64,000 bases of DNA from Channa striata (lineage: Eukaryota > Chordata > Actinopteri > Anabantiformes > Channidae): positions 2,108,001-2,172,000 of the forward strand of contig CM065182.1 of assembly GCA_033026295.1 (NCBI GenBank), in the 5' to 3' direction. Position 1 is the stretch's first letter. Each line of letters opens with the position of its first letter. Positions 1 to 13,808 of this stretch are shown here, in pieces. A program made the position numbers and the translations under genes. Under the pieces are notes generated by a model. The model ran no database searches. It worked only from the letters and a program-made list of their open reading frames with translations, and was not told the DNA's origin.

Positions 1-1899
1 CAATAGCGTGACTTTGAGTGAATAGAGCAGAATGCAAAATCACTTTTGGAGTGTGGTCAGATTGTGGCCTGCTCTACTGCAGCGTTCGTCGTTTGGCCTC
101 TTTGTTAAATGTATATGCGACTATAAGCTGAACAGACACAGACACAAAGTTTGACTCCAGCCTGCTGCGACCACCTGTGGCTGGAAACAGATACAGCAGC
201 CTCAGATTTCTCCAAGAACAACCCTCAAAACAACATGTCTTAGCATAATTCTTCATGTTGCAAACGGTTTTATAGACATGGATCTGCAGAAAACACTCAC
301 ATGTTGCTACTTTCGTGAAGCTTCTTAAATATTTGTTCATGTCGTTCCACCCACTGAGATATACACATTCCAGCACCAGTGCTACAACAGGAGGCCGCGG
401 TCAAAAATGAGCTTCTTTCTCGTCTGATCAACGTTTAGCAATAAACCCGCAGCTCTGCAAAGAGGTTTCCACTGCTCAGCTGAACAGAAGGCAAACAAAG
501 AGCACGTTTTCTTTCTCTTCATGTGAGGAATCGGCTTATTACAATAATTCAATTGGCAATGCAAGAGAATGAAGGTTTACAGTACAAATTATAAAGTCCC
601 ATTAAAGAAGACGTGAACATGTGAGTGGCAGGGGAAAAGGAAGTCAGCTCAGCAGCTCAGCAGCAGACAACAACAGTTGCTGAGTGAGTTGTAATTAGAC
701 AATCAATCAGTGCGTTTTTTGGAATCCCCAACAGAACCAAAGCAACACGCCGCTCATGAACAGCATTTATACTTTTACGATAAAAATCAACTCAAGTTGA
801 AAATGAGAAGCTGTCAGAATGGAGTGAAACACATCAGCTGTGCTGATGTAGAAACGGGTCGATGCAGTGGGAGTCCTTGGAACGATTGTGAGCACAATTG
901 CTCCTTTTCTGATGCACAATACCGTGTTGTGTCCGATGCCTGGCCTCTCTTCCATGGGGCAAGCAGAAATCCCTGTGTCAAGTGTCTTTCACCCATCACG
1001 CACACAGTGACCTGAGCTGATCGTTAGTAACGGGCCAAATCTGCCAAAGAACCAAACGTTTTCCCCTGCAGTTAGAGCCGTTTTCCCCAGGAATCGCGAC
1101 GCACCGTCTAACGAATTTAGAGCACAAGACATAGGAGTAATGAATGTGTCAGGCAGACATGTTTAATTGTGTTGGAAACAGCCTCTGCACGCCCCCGATC
1201 CAGAGAACACAGTCGTGATGTGTTGGATTACAAAGTGTGAGCGGTTTGTTTCTCCCTTTCCCCGGAGCTTTATAAAGCACCTCTGAATATGTCCCACCTC
1301 AACCCATATTTTTAGCCTTCAAACAAGCCTTTAAGCAACATGGCTGCCCATGCACAGCCCTATATTTACAGCTGGCAACGTGCCTTGTGGTCTGTACTTC
1401 AGACATCTGCAAAGTCTCCGAGGTTTGGAAAGTTGTGAACAATGAGTCATCTGACGTTTTCATTTGTGTGTTACTGAGAACTGAGGAAAACGGAGACAGA
1501 CAGAGACAGAGACATCTTTCTTTGGTGGCATGGGACCAAAAAAAAAAAAAAAGTCAGAGCTGCATTGTTACCACAAAGACCAGTAGTGTTGATACAACTT
1601 CGTACTGATTTCCACCTTAAAGCTCCAGCATAGAGTTTGTTAGTGGAGGCAGCGGAGCAGGGAGCATGAGTTGGATGGAGCAGAGTGGCTTTAGATTTTT
1701 TTAAATATTTGGAGGGAAAATGATGAATTTGTTTTCAGCTGAATCTTCCACTGCATCATCAGATCCGTCCATTTTTAGTTTTTAATCAAATGTACGTGAA
1801 ACATCACCTGGACATTTGTTTTTTCACAGCTACTCTTTCTTCACATGGTGATTGTATTATTTTCTCCAACCTCCTGTAGACTGATGGATGTAGCAGCCC

Positions 1900-1932
1900 G
1901 GTGGGGGTAGGGGTTGGGGTGGGGGTGGTGGG
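1900..1932 (+). other. G-quadruplex-type tract
   Basis: Five runs of two to five G are separated by one- or two-base loops. The core is GGGGG-TA-GGGG-TT-GGGG-T-GGGGG. It satisfies the usual four-run G4 motif and is followed by about 80 bases of purine-rich sequence. The complementary strand is C-rich and could form an i-motif. Function is unknown. Confidence 0.75.
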
Positions 1933-4105
1933 TGCTTGAGAGGGAGATGAGAGGCAGACGAGCCTGAGAGGAGGTGAAAATAGGGAGAAAAGTGAGGCAG
2001 GAGAGGAGAAGGGGGTTTGCTGAGTGAGTGATAATTTGGGGGATTAGACTTTGGAGCAGAAATCGAGCGGTGTTGAGCCCAACACTTCCTGTACCCACTT
2101 GGCATGCTGCTGCTGCAAAGTCATTTCCATGGAAATGATGACTCCACTCCCTGTTGTTTGTGGCACTTTTTTCTGCAGGGTAAATGGTGCTGAAAGCCTC
2201 TAAGTCAGAGGGATTTGATAAATACCAAGCGGCACAGACATGCTGAAGTAATGTTCACGGGGACCTATCTCTGCGATTGTTCGATTCCCTTTGTGTGAGC
2301 TTTTGATGAGCTGTAAGACTCCCTGAACACCTGGGGGTCCCTCCGCAGCGCTGTCCATTCTCTGTGGACGTGTGCTCCATCTGTGAGGCGGGTCAGTTAT
2401 CACGGAGGAAACCTCCCGCTTTTCGTGATGGCCCGGTGGAGCCTCCGGTTGAACGTAGCAGCTGGATTTTATAAGACGTAGTTTGTTCCTCGTTGTGTTC
2501 ACAACGAGCTCTGTGGCTACAGCCTCACATTTGAAATGTCAGCGTAAAATCCCTTTGAATGTGTAAGAGCTGGCAGCGTGTGAAGCCTGGTGGTTTAAAC
2601 GTCTACAGTCGGCTTCATTCACACTTTGAAACTTTGGTTCAGTTTTCGCGTGCTAATTGATGGCGTTGCAAGGAGAACATTCATCTAATAATAATTGTTA
2701 TAATAAAATAACACATTAACTAAAATTCCAATTTAGTTAATTCAGTGAAAGGAAGCAGGGAATAAACTAGCTTCAGGTATTTGGTTTAACTGCACGTGCA
2801 GGTTAAATTTGTGTTTTTAGAAATGAATCACAATTGAAAAAACATGTCAAACTAAAGTGGTGTAGTTTGGAGTTTTGGGCCTTTGTCTTTGCACATATTA
2901 ATAATCTATTATTATTATTATTATACGTAGTAATAGTAATATTAGATAATTTCATGCTTGTTGACACCCAGCTAAGATACAGATGTGGCTGAAATTGCTG
3001 GTATCATGCCACAGAAACTTTGAAACCAAAAAGTAATAAAGATTAAATTTGCGGTAAAAGGACAAAGATGACTGGCTGATTTCACACATTCACGTTCAAT
3101 CTAGTTTAATTAGATAAAAGTCGCCTCGCACAAGTTTACAGCCAGTTTCCTTCACCTCCCATGACCCTCACTTTAGCAGTTTCACTGGAATCTGGACGAT
3201 GAGCTGACGTCTTCACCAGGAAGCGGCTTGAATAACAGGCTGATAAAGTTAAGTGACGTTTTCCCAAGACATTTATCCAGTCTCGGCTCTTTTGTAATAA
3301 AGACTAATGTAATCACACACTGTACTCAAGTGTAATCACCTCAGAATTGTGTTAAGACGTTTTAGTTAAATCCAAGGAAAATCATAAGTAGTAGATAAGT
3401 AGTTCAGAGTCGTCGGGTTTTTAATTTTTCTTTATTTCTTTCTGCTGTTTAACACGACGTCCTGATGGAAAAAAACGGGGTGAAAAGCAGAAAACATTGG
3501 AACGAAACAACCTGGCATCGCTCAACTAAGTAAAATTCACCATTTAACACATTTTGACTTTGTTCTTTGCAGCAGTTTGAGGCTGATTAAGGCCACACAT
3601 TCATATTTTTAGTAACGTGTTAATTGGTGTTTGTGCCAATCAGGAGCAGACAAATGTTTGGAGGACAGCCGGTTTTCTCAGAGGTGATTGGAGCAGCGGG
3701 TTAATATTTCAGCTTCCATGTTTTTAGTGCTTATCCCCTGTGGCGTGGGGATGCTTCAGCACATGTCCCTGCAGGTCTTACATACATGTAGTTTGACGTT
3801 TGCTGTCCTGTGGAGACACAACATCCACGATCGTGAAGCTGAAAACCTGCTAGTTTCATGTAGGCTTCATACTAAGAACCGAAAAATGGATTTTGTTCTA
3901 GAAAACGGCTGTGATTCTGTTTAAGGGTGAGGTTGTCCTAGATCAAATATTTTGATGGAAGAAAACATGTTGTCTGGAAATATTTAACTGAAATGTGTCA
4001 ATGTATTTGCAACTTGACACTTATGTTTGAAGCCATGTTACACTGAACTGTGGAGGTGATGGGACTAAACTCCTAAATGTGTTCAGCTCTTTTTGTTGAC
4101 ATCAA

Positions 4106-4210
4106 ATAGAATAGACTTTATTGCCACTGCACATGGGGAGCACGAAAAAACAACTGTTCACTGAAATATAATTCTCTACAATACAAAAAAGATAGCAGCA
4201 ATAATATAGC
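4106..4210 (+). repeat. interspersed repeat fragment, probable retroelement 3' tail
   Basis: The phrase aatagactttattgccactg followed by cacatgg and an A-rich stretch resembles the 3' end of a dispersed fish element, whose common form reads 'actttattgtcattgcacat'. The body of the element is missing and the class is uncertain. Confidence 0.4.
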
Positions 4211-5699
4211 AAAAAAATCATTTAATGTGAAAAGTAACATAATGAACTAATAAAACAGTGAGAATAAACAGTTTTAAAAGACAATCCAGTGGTGAACTTA
4301 ACCGTGCAAAAGCTTATACGTCAAAACTCTTCCCGAGAACATGTTCCCGAGCGCTTCCTCCTGAGCGTGTTGCAGACTGTCTTAAAAACACCGTCAGTCC
4401 CTTAAAGAGACAGGAGCTAAGACCAACGAGCCGGAGACAAGGAGGATCCTAAAGTCCTGCAGCGCATGGCCTCTGCAAATGTCATCATCATTATCTTATA
4501 ACAGACATAACATTAACATAATCCTGCTGCAGTTGTGGCAAAACAAACTCGTGCATTTGCAGTTAAACTGTATGTAAAGATTTCAGGAGCCTGCTGAAGC
4601 CTCAGCTAAAATTTACAGAGGATCTTTTTTAACTGATGAGACTTTGTCCAATTGCACAACTAATTTATAACAAAACGTTTTGGAGAGGAGACATAATTGC
4701 TGCCTAATGTTCAGTTTCAACACTAAGACCGTCTCCAGACAAGAATTCCAGAATAAATGACGCTAGAGTCAGTCCGGTTACACCCGCTCCGCCTCGTCAC
4801 TTCAAACTCGCTTCCTGCTGAACAGGCGTTTCACCTTGACAACAGTAGGTCGTATCTGTCGGTCCACAACGTTTGACATTCATTTACTGAGCTTCATCGA
4901 GGGCTTGTTCTGCCTACAGAAAACGTAAAGATGTCTGAGTTGGATATTTTAAAAAGTAGTTGGAGTTATTACTGAAACGGTCTCTGTCGTTCTCCGCTTT
5001 AATCTGAAGCACACACATTTCTCCCATCGCCATCTCCCTCTTTGTCTCATTCGTTCCCTTTATTCCCTGTCTGCAAAACTCCTGTGAGGTGTTTCAGCCT
5101 GTCTGTCTTTCTCCGTCTCAGTTTATCTCTCCGTCTCGTCCCCTTTCGTCTCTCATTTCTCAGTCCTCTGCCGCTCTCTTTCTTTAACACTATCACGTCC
5201 CGGGGGGAGTACAGCATGACTGATTGGCACTTACCATAAAAATTGTTGTTCTAAACAGTCCCAGACTCCCAAACAACGCAGCGCTGTGCATACAAATGAA
5301 TGTGCAGCGTGCATCAGAGAAGATGGACAGTTGACGCTGAGCGCACATAATGGCGCCGCGGATGAGCGCGGCGTGCTGTAAATACTAAACGTGTTCACCG
5401 GGAGCAGAGGACCGCCGTCGGTCGGCTTCGCAATTCAACAAAGGAGGGTGTTAATGCAGGAAACGTTAATTCTAAAATTGAATTACATGTTACATGAAAA
5501 AAGCAACATAACGACAAGGAGAATTAGAGCCCACAGACGTATTCTGGACTTGAAACAAACTTGCCACTCCGTGACCTTTCTCTTATTCAGTCTGCTGATG
5601 ACTCGCTGGCACACAGCTGCACCGATTAAAGACATTCAAAAGTATTCAGAGCAGATTTTCTCAAATCTAATCTTTCTATCAGCAGACAATATTTTCTTG

Positions 5700-5765
5700 A
5701 GTACTGATGGATACTTTATTGATCCCGAAAGGAAATTTAAGCATCTGGCGGCTTAACCAGCTTAA
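5700..5765 (+). repeat. interspersed repeat fragment ('tactttattgatcccgaaag' type)
   Basis: The phrase tactttattgatcccgaaag followed by gaaattt is a very frequent dispersed motif in teleost genomes. It is followed here by an A-rich tail (AAAATAAAAC repeats). I cannot assign the full element or define its left end. Confidence 0.5.
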
Positions 5766-8700
5766 AATACTCAAAGAGACAAAATAAAACATGAATAAAA
5801 ACAAAATAAAGAATGAATATTACAAAATAAAATAAAACTAATATGAAATATGAATATGTATACTTGTGCTGAGCCAGTAAACTTGACTGTGAACTTGTTG
5901 TGGACAGTTGATGCTGTTTTTCAGTTTAAGGTTCGAACCATGTCGAGTCATGACCAGGACAGCAGGAGCCTCAGTGGTCACAAAAGGAGACAGATTGGAA
6001 ACAAAAACCCGCATGTAATGATTTTCTTTTTATGTTGATGGAGTAACAAGAGCCAAATGTTCCGTTTTGCCAAGAGCATATTATCCGCTCCTACTCGTAT
6101 TTGGACAGAGTCAGTGAACTCGCTGGAGACGTAATGACACAGACTGTGATAATACAAAGAATAGTTATTAATAAGTCAGGCTCCGTGCATTCATGTGTCT
6201 GCTGCTTTCACCAAACTGTTACCAAAATATGAACTCTCCATTATCTCAATTTACTTCTATTACTTTTTTATTACTGAAATATAATCCTATTACTGTGTTA
6301 TCACTGAGGAAAACACTGACTGAGATATTACCCACTATCTAAGTGTTAGTATTGAGTAATAATATTTTACAGGACAATAATTCAAATCCATAATTTTAAT
6401 TTCTGGCTCATGAGATTGGCTAATCATTACTTGCTGTTTTTATTTTTATTATTATTTTTTTTAACACGCACTTTGACCTCAAACCCTCTAACGTAAGCAG
6501 ACATACCCTCCCAGTTTAACCCTATGGAGGAAAGGTCCTAACCTTCAACTGGGTTTCAGTAGCGGTTCAAAATGTGCTGAAGCTCCAGACAACAACAAAA
6601 AAATCAAACATTTTCATTATATCTCCCCTTTTTTTTTTAAGACACTGATATTTTTATTAACATGTAAAGTCGAAAACCACTACTTTCATAAATGTTTCTA
6701 TCATAATTATTATTCCTTTTCCTTTTTACTTAAACGGATAGTTTTTCACTCTTACATACAACACGTAACGCATCTTATTCCTTGTATTTTGCACCGATTC
6801 CACGGTCTTTTTGTTTCTGTGCAGCCCTTCCAGGTCAGGGCTGCACATGGCTCTGTTTTGGCCGTCACTCTGAAGCACTCTGGATCAAAGTACTCTCCAG
6901 AAGAAGCACTCTTGAAAAGTAAATGAAATGAGCTTTCATGCAGCAACGGGAAGGCTGATAGTGGCCGATATTTTGCAAGTTTCACCCCAGACTCTTTCTT
7001 CTGTTTGTGAATTGAGGACTGTCAGCCCGTAATTATGAAAGTCCTACTTTGTTACCATGGTGACTTATTGAAGGCAGAGGGAAAATAATCCATTTTACAT
7101 TCCGTCAGTGATCTACAATGGCACGTGCTCTAATAGATTCTAGTGCGTTACCTCTGTGTTCTCTGCTGGACGTGAATACAGTCAGGAATCCATTTACAAC
7201 TCACCTTTAGAGGTTTCCATGTCTATAACGTAGCAAGTTGGTTCATGGATGGATTACAAAATGGGCCTGCTGGGCACAGGCCCAGGGGCCCAAGATCAAA
7301 GGGGTCAGGGGTCATAGCCTCTGAAGTTAGAATTCATTTTTCTTGTTAAAGAAAAAAAAATAACAAGACTCATTGAAATCCACTGAAACTCAGCTCAACA
7401 ATGTCGAAGCCCACAGTCCTGTTTCCAGAAAACTGCTGTTGGCTGTGGCATTAAAATTTATTTACGAAGGTTTTGGAAATTGAAGTTGTGTGCCATCTGG
7501 TTGAACCACAGAAAATCCACCAGCATCCTCTGAAATCCCCCCCACAGACACGAGCAATAGCCAAAAAAGAGATTCTGCTAATGGACGTGCAGCTAAGCCA
7601 GAAAAGGAGATGTCTGATCATTTCTGGATCAAGTCAGCCCCTGTGAAACTGTCAGAACACACTGAAGAGAGAAGCATATCAATTCCGAAGGCATCATTCT
7701 AATATCACTGCGTATCTGTCCCAGCGTGGCCTGTAAATATATCAGTAAGTAAATTGGCAAACGTTTCCAAATCTCAGGTGGCAGAAGATACAGTTGCTTT
7801 TCCTCTTTACTGTGATGCTAAACAGTTTTGCTCTCTACCGGAAACTCATTACATTAATATTCATCATTGGGTTTTTTGAACTCTGTTTATGCTTTGCTTT
7901 TCCCAAGATTCAGGGAAGTTTGCATTTTTTTAGAACTATATATATAGAGTGTGCTAGTGAAGAAATGAAGGAACAACTTCAACAAAGCACAATGTCTGAA
8001 TTCTTCCCCTTCTCCCCCCTAGTGTCCAAATGTTAAATGTGTAAATATATAGTGCACACAAAGTATCCCATAATGCAACATCCCATAATGTTTTTAGAGA
8101 TGACAGAAGAACTGCTGCGTGGCACAAACAGCCGCAACGTTTCGACGAAACGTGTCGACAGTTGCAAGTGTCCGAGTAGGGAACGACCGTGAAAACTGAC
8201 CGTGCTCAGCCTGCTTTGTTTTGCAGCTCTGGACGCTCAGATGTCACCACGGCTTTAGTTTGAAATGTGTAAGTGCACAAAGCAAAGATGCTGATGTCGG
8301 TCCCCAAACTATGCAAAGAAGTGTGCGAACAATACTCCTGCTAAAGCTGTTGTTGTCTGAGCACATACACGTTATTAACCAGTAAGTATGTCCGATGCCT
8401 GAGCCATCAGCCAAGCTCATCGTGTGGCCTTTGGTAGCATGTTCATTGAGCCAGGCTTTATCTGTGGACTGTAAAATATATCAAAGTGTGTTTGGCTGTA
8501 GCTCTCTCGCATCCATTACGTTTTCCACACTTCAGATTACAACTTTCTTTAACTCTTAGTTTAAATCTTAGTTTAACTCTTTAACTTTCTCATGGGGATG
8601 TATTAAAATCAGTTCCTCAGGCACATCTCGGACTTCATCTGTTCACTGTCAGACTGACTCTGTCCTGAGAACTTGGGGAGTAACTGCAGTGAGCCGCACC

Positions 8701-10006
8701 ACTTCACAACAGCAGGAGAGTCCTCAGACCCGAGTCCTGAAGAAAAGAAAACACTAACGCGAACTGCTCCAATCACTCTTCAGTGTTGCACCTTGAAACA
8801 GCATCTAGACTTCAGTCTCGTGTACCCACATCTAAGCACTCACGTTTTCTGGTGAAAACTCTTCTGTTGCTTTAAGATCATGGCACATTTAAACTCCTCG
8901 CTAAATTGTGTTTTCAAAAAATGATATTCAGACGGAAAAGGCACCATAAAACCAGAGCTCATGTTTTATCTGGATACAAAAAGTCAAATTACAAGCCTGT
9001 GAAAACGTAAAATGTTGCATAGAATTGTATGAAAATACAAATCAGCTTCGAAAAGTGCTCAGCAAATAAAGTTTCTGTTGATTTTCAGCACCGTTACTTC
9101 AAGTGAGGCTCAGATGATCAAACGATGAGTTTTTACAGTTTGTGAGACATTTAGGCTTCAGATGTTACCTTCTGTTAGTGGGGGGGGGTAAAGAGGTAGA
9201 AAGGGTGAGGGCGGGGAAATTGGACGGACAATCTAGCATCACTGTCGATCTCCTGGGATAAAGACGGGCAGCCGAGCGCTGACCTGTCACTGTGCTGGGT
9301 CTGGTCGAAGAGGACCGTCAATCCAAATATCAGCTCTTTTTCTGTTCATTCCACCTCCTTTAAAGGCACAATCTCTTTTTTACTGGCTGCTGTTCTGTTA
9401 AAGTAGGACCCAGGGAGTTCAAAGAGTTTTTTAAAGACAAATCAAATACGTAATGAGATGTACGACGTTCAGCAGCAGACAACAATGTGTCTGTGTGACG
9501 TGACAGTCACACATTTAAAGTTTGCTCCTGGAACAGTTAGATTAGCCTTTTGAAACGTCCAAGGGAAACGGAGCAATTTCAGGTCCTTGTGTTCTTTTCA
9601 AAATATGAGCACACATGATCCTGGGTGGTGAGGTTCGATCCTTTGGACCCTCTTTAGGCTTCAAAGTGGCGCTTCCCTTTGTTTGAACTGCACCTTCCTT
9701 ATTACTGCTTCTGTGATACAGCCCATCATCTAGAAGCGTCTCATGTCTTCCCTGCAGTCCTCACCTCCCTCTCAGCTGCCCTTTTACCTTCATCCTCCCT
9801 AACCTCTCTTCTATTCTTGTCTTTTAGAGTCAGCTTTGGAGGGTTTTATCTTCTGCCTGGTTTAAGTCCGGCAGGTCTTAATCACCGCAGGGTACCTATG
9901 CGGACTTTGGAGGATCCATCTTGCTTCCTGCAGTTTCCTTTTATCTGTCGATATTTTACATTTGAAGAAATCACTTTCATTTGGAATTTGTTTTGCTTTG
10001 CTTGAA

Positions 10007-10204
10007 GGTCCCTGGTTCGAATCCACCTGCCAGCTGCGGCCTTGGGGCTCTATGTGGAATTCTGAAGTTCTTCCTTGCCTGTGTGTGTGAATTTGTGTAA
10101 ATGGTCTGTTTATGTCTGAGATGGACTGGAGAGCCTGTCGGGGGTGGACCCTGCCTCTCACCCAGTGACAAGCTGAATTAAGTGGTTACGGTTGATGGAT
10201 GGAC
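10007..10204 (+). repeat. tRNA-headed SINE-like unit
   Basis: The unit has the tRNA B-box word GGTTCGAATCC at about 10014-10024. A body follows with 'actggagagcctgtcggggg', 'tggaccctgcctctcaccca' and 'gtgacaagctg', and it ends in 'ggttacggttgatggatgga'. The same layout recurs at 57482-57635. The A box is not clear, so this copy is probably 5' truncated. Confidence 0.55.
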
Positions 10205-12903
10205 TACCGGTACCATCTCACACCCCAGTCTGACCCAGAAAAATTGCCATTGTCTTTGTTCAATATTATAATAACCTGACACAGAAATTACTTCTAATGC
10301 AGTGATATCAGCAGAGGAGGATTAATCAGGAGAATGGCTGGATGTAACTATTTGACTTTCTTACTGTTAATTAGATTGAACTCTTCCTTTAATTTTCCAT
10401 TTCAGGGCAACAAATGCCGTGTTATTTGGACAGTAATTGTATCGATCAAGTCCCTCGCACTGTAATTCCATATGGGAGTATTATAAGTCTTGATTGCTAA
10501 GGGCGTGTGAATGAAAAAGGGTAATTTTGTCTGTGGAAGATGTCTGATTATTTCAACATGTCTTTTAATTAACTGTGTTTAGGGAAATTAAGCACAACAG
10601 AAGCAAACTGGATTAATCTGAGATGTGTTTATGTGTCTACATCCTGAACTACAGTGTTAGGTGGTCAGACGGCCCCTCACAGACTTGAACAAAGGTAGAT
10701 AATTCCACATAAACTTTATTAGCATCCAGACAGAGAAATTGCACAGATGGCTTGACCTCAACAAAATGGTCATCCTACCAAAATTAAATAAATGTATAAC
10801 AATCAACTGTTGAATTGAAACATATCTATATTTTATGAACTGAGACAGCACATTATTCACTTCTCTGATAAAACTGGGATTTATTGTGACAGTGCTGCTT
10901 CTTAAACCTCCAGGCTTTTCTTGTTGAAGCCACGTCATGTCACTGAGTATTGCAAATAATACACAGACGTCACAAAGGGCCCAAACGCACAGACTTTACC
11001 GAATTATCCCAACATGTTCCTAACAATGGAGTTGATGCAGTTGCAGTGAAGAGCCGGGAAACTACTTCCAAAGAAACTCTGCTGTTTAAGTATTCATTAT
11101 GGCCTCCAGTCGAGTTTGGCCCCAGGCCTGACTTTACGTCTGTGTGGCAGAATTAACCGCTGAACACGGTGACTTTCTTAGGCTTTTCTCTCTTTGTTTT
11201 AATCACTGACAAGCACCTCGGTCAGCTCCTGAACGAGTTGGACCACTTATTGCGTCGTCTAGTGTTTTTCTTTTACTTCTGCAGTATCTGTAAGTGCTAA
11301 CTGCAGTCGTCTCATCTGTAACGGGCCAGTAAGCAGCTGCAGTACACAACTGAGGAGCACTGTGCTGACAGTGTGGCCTCGGTGTTAATGAGGAGCAACA
11401 ATGTGAGACCAGACGGCGAGGCCCTAAGGAATACAGGTCAAAAACTCTTTGTTTGGCAGTGGCGATAAATACACAAGCATTTACCTAAGTGACGCTCAAG
11501 CAGGAACACGATCATCTTTGTGATCATGTAAAATCTCTCTCTAAAACAACGCAACTGCCCCCGCTGCGTTAGAGACTCGCTGCGTGGAGCCGTCCATCCT
11601 CTGGGATTTTAAACCAGTCCAGAGAAGATCTGTGAACTTCAGAGACAAGTATGTACGGAACAGGTGCTAATGGGCATCGACTAAATATGCAGCCGGAACG
11701 AAGACAAGCCAGCTATTTTACAGGATCCCAAATTCTACACATAATTTCTCTGCAAAATTCCTTCTCGCTTTCCCATCTGTTCACTACCACTTCATGCTGT
11801 AAAACCTCACACGCTCAGCAGCTATAACTTGTGCAACCTGGATTTGTGAAATTTCTGTGTGTTAAGGGTGTCACACTTTCCCTCAGATCGAGAATTATTG
11901 TCTTTTGTTTACTCATGTATCTATTTGACACTTTTCATTCGTTTACTATTTACTGTAACATTGTTTCCTCACTAAATGTACATACTGTATTTTTCAGTCG
12001 CCTATTGTAAGAGTTGGCAGAGTAGTGGAGGACACACTCAGAGAGCCAGGTGTTTTCTTCACCCACTGTAAGATTAATTTACAGTGGACCAGACAAACTG
12101 GTTTTGGTTCATGCGTGGAAATTATGCAAAAGTATCAGGGTTCTCTACAGACAATTTCCTAAAAATCATATTTGAATTCCATTTGAAACTGGATGAGGTC
12201 CAGCTCAGAACAAGCAGAAACCAGTGAGGCACTTGTTCACACTTATACAGCCGTAAAGTATTTGACTCTTACAGAAGGAAATGAAGCTTTGGTCAGAATT
12301 AGTGGTCATCTCAGTTTTATGAAGGACATGAAGATCTTTATCCCCCAAGCGAAACCATCATCTGATCATCCAACAGCTGGAGTTGTCTTCAGGAAGACAA
12401 AGAGTCCTGCGACAGATGGTATGGACCCCGTGAAGTGCTAATCCCAACAACGTGGACAGAGAAGAGACAGAAAAACACTGAGACAGTCTAAATCCACAGG
12501 AGAGCTAGAACCAAAGACCTGCCGAGTGCTTTGAACAACTGTTAGCAAGTAAATGAGAAGTGGTGCTGTGTATGTTATTCCTCTTTTCCTCACTTTGTCT
12601 TCATGGGAAGCAAAAAAGAAACCAGGGGACAGCAAGTGGACAACAGAATCCAGGGTCAAGCAGCGCTAGCAGCAGTAGTAGTAGGGAAATGTCAGTGTAT
12701 GTATACATTTTTTATCGACGGCAGATGCAGTTTTCTGCATGTTTCATGAGAAATGAACTGTGTCCTGCGCGCGTTGTCTGAACACGCTCGCGATGAGAAG
12801 CACAGCGTGTTGGTTCGACGAGGAGGCCGTTTCATCAGAGTTGCATCAGGTTTTCCTTTATCTCTTCGCTTCGAGTGGCCTGCACGGCATCAGCGCTGCT
12901 CTC

Positions 12904-12943
<40 letters not shown>

Positions 12944-12957
12944 CTGTTGTTGTTGTT
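12904..12957 (+). repeat. compound triplet repeat CTG/ATG/TTG
   Basis: A run of CTG units changes to ATG units and then to TTG units. It creates long artefactual homopolymer-like frames (poly-Leu, poly-Met, poly-Ala/Asp) on both strands and is not evidence of a gene. Confidence 0.9.
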
Positions 12958-13430
12958 GAAGGTTGTAAAGGGAAAAAAATCTTGTTGTGAGGTTCTAGTG
13001 TTAAAAACCGGGTTTTCCAGAAGAAGGAACAGGCCAGAAAAACATTGCTGGCCTTCAAACATCCCAGAATCTCTGAACTGCATGTTTGGTCTGTTTTTAG
13101 TTTTGTGGGCAGATGTGCGTGGCTGTTCACTCTATCACAAAACTATTTGTCTCAGATGGTTATTTTATTTTGTATACATCATCTCATCAATAAGAAGTCC
13201 CGTATTTTACGCATCAAATCACCCTTTTTCAAATTTTAAGCCGTTGAGGACAGTAAGGGGGGAAAGTGTGACCAGTATAGAAGAAAACATCCCAATAAAC
13301 CCTAAAACTGTGTAGGAAAGACTTGTTCACTGCTGTCGTACCTTTTGCCCCTGAGTGAAACCACCAGGGACCTTCTAGCCCCCTGAACCAAAAGGCAAGA
13401 AAAATGTCAATAAAGTAACTTCTCAGTCCA

Positions 13431-13808
13431 CCAATCACATTGCTCCCCATGCCCATTTGCCCACATATTGCAACAGCCAATAAACTGCCCCTGGCTGTCG
13501 GCCATCTTGTGTATTCACACATTTGGACGCGTGCAAGCCCCCCGTAATGGCGTGTCCATTGGCAGCAGCCTTCAGGACCTGGTACTAATCCACATGTTGT
13601 CTATAAAAGTCGTAATGGGGAGCTGCCTGGCTATTTGGCAGCGGGAACGACCAATAACATTTGGTAAAAGCTCATTTCTCTCTCTAATCAGCGACAGACT
13701 TTGTTTTTTGGACTGTTTGGTTTTCTTCGGGCTCTCGAAATGAATAGTTGGCTGAACAAAAGGCACCATTGGACAGCAGCATGGGAGAGAAAAAGACTCA
13801 AAGGCCAA
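13431..13808. promoter_or_regulatory. CCAAT-dense segment
   Basis: Six CCAAT/ATTGG words occur in 378 bp: 13431, 13477, 13558 (reverse), 13651, 13768 (reverse) and 13804. Random expectation for both strands is below one. CCAAT is the NF-Y core. There is no obvious TATA box or coding exon next to it, so a promoter or enhancer role is only an inference. Confidence 0.3.

Noticed and set aside
9625..9640. tRNA B-box-like words here and near 29087, 32160, 40810, 49617 and 61042
   Set aside because: No A box with proper spacing, acceptor stem or anticodon arm could be built. They are at most SINE relics or chance matches, not tRNA genes.
12835..13315. Frames with poly-Leu/Met, poly-Ala/Asp and poly-Ser
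   Set aside because: They are created by the CTG/ATG/TTG triplet tract, with both strands and several frames open across it.
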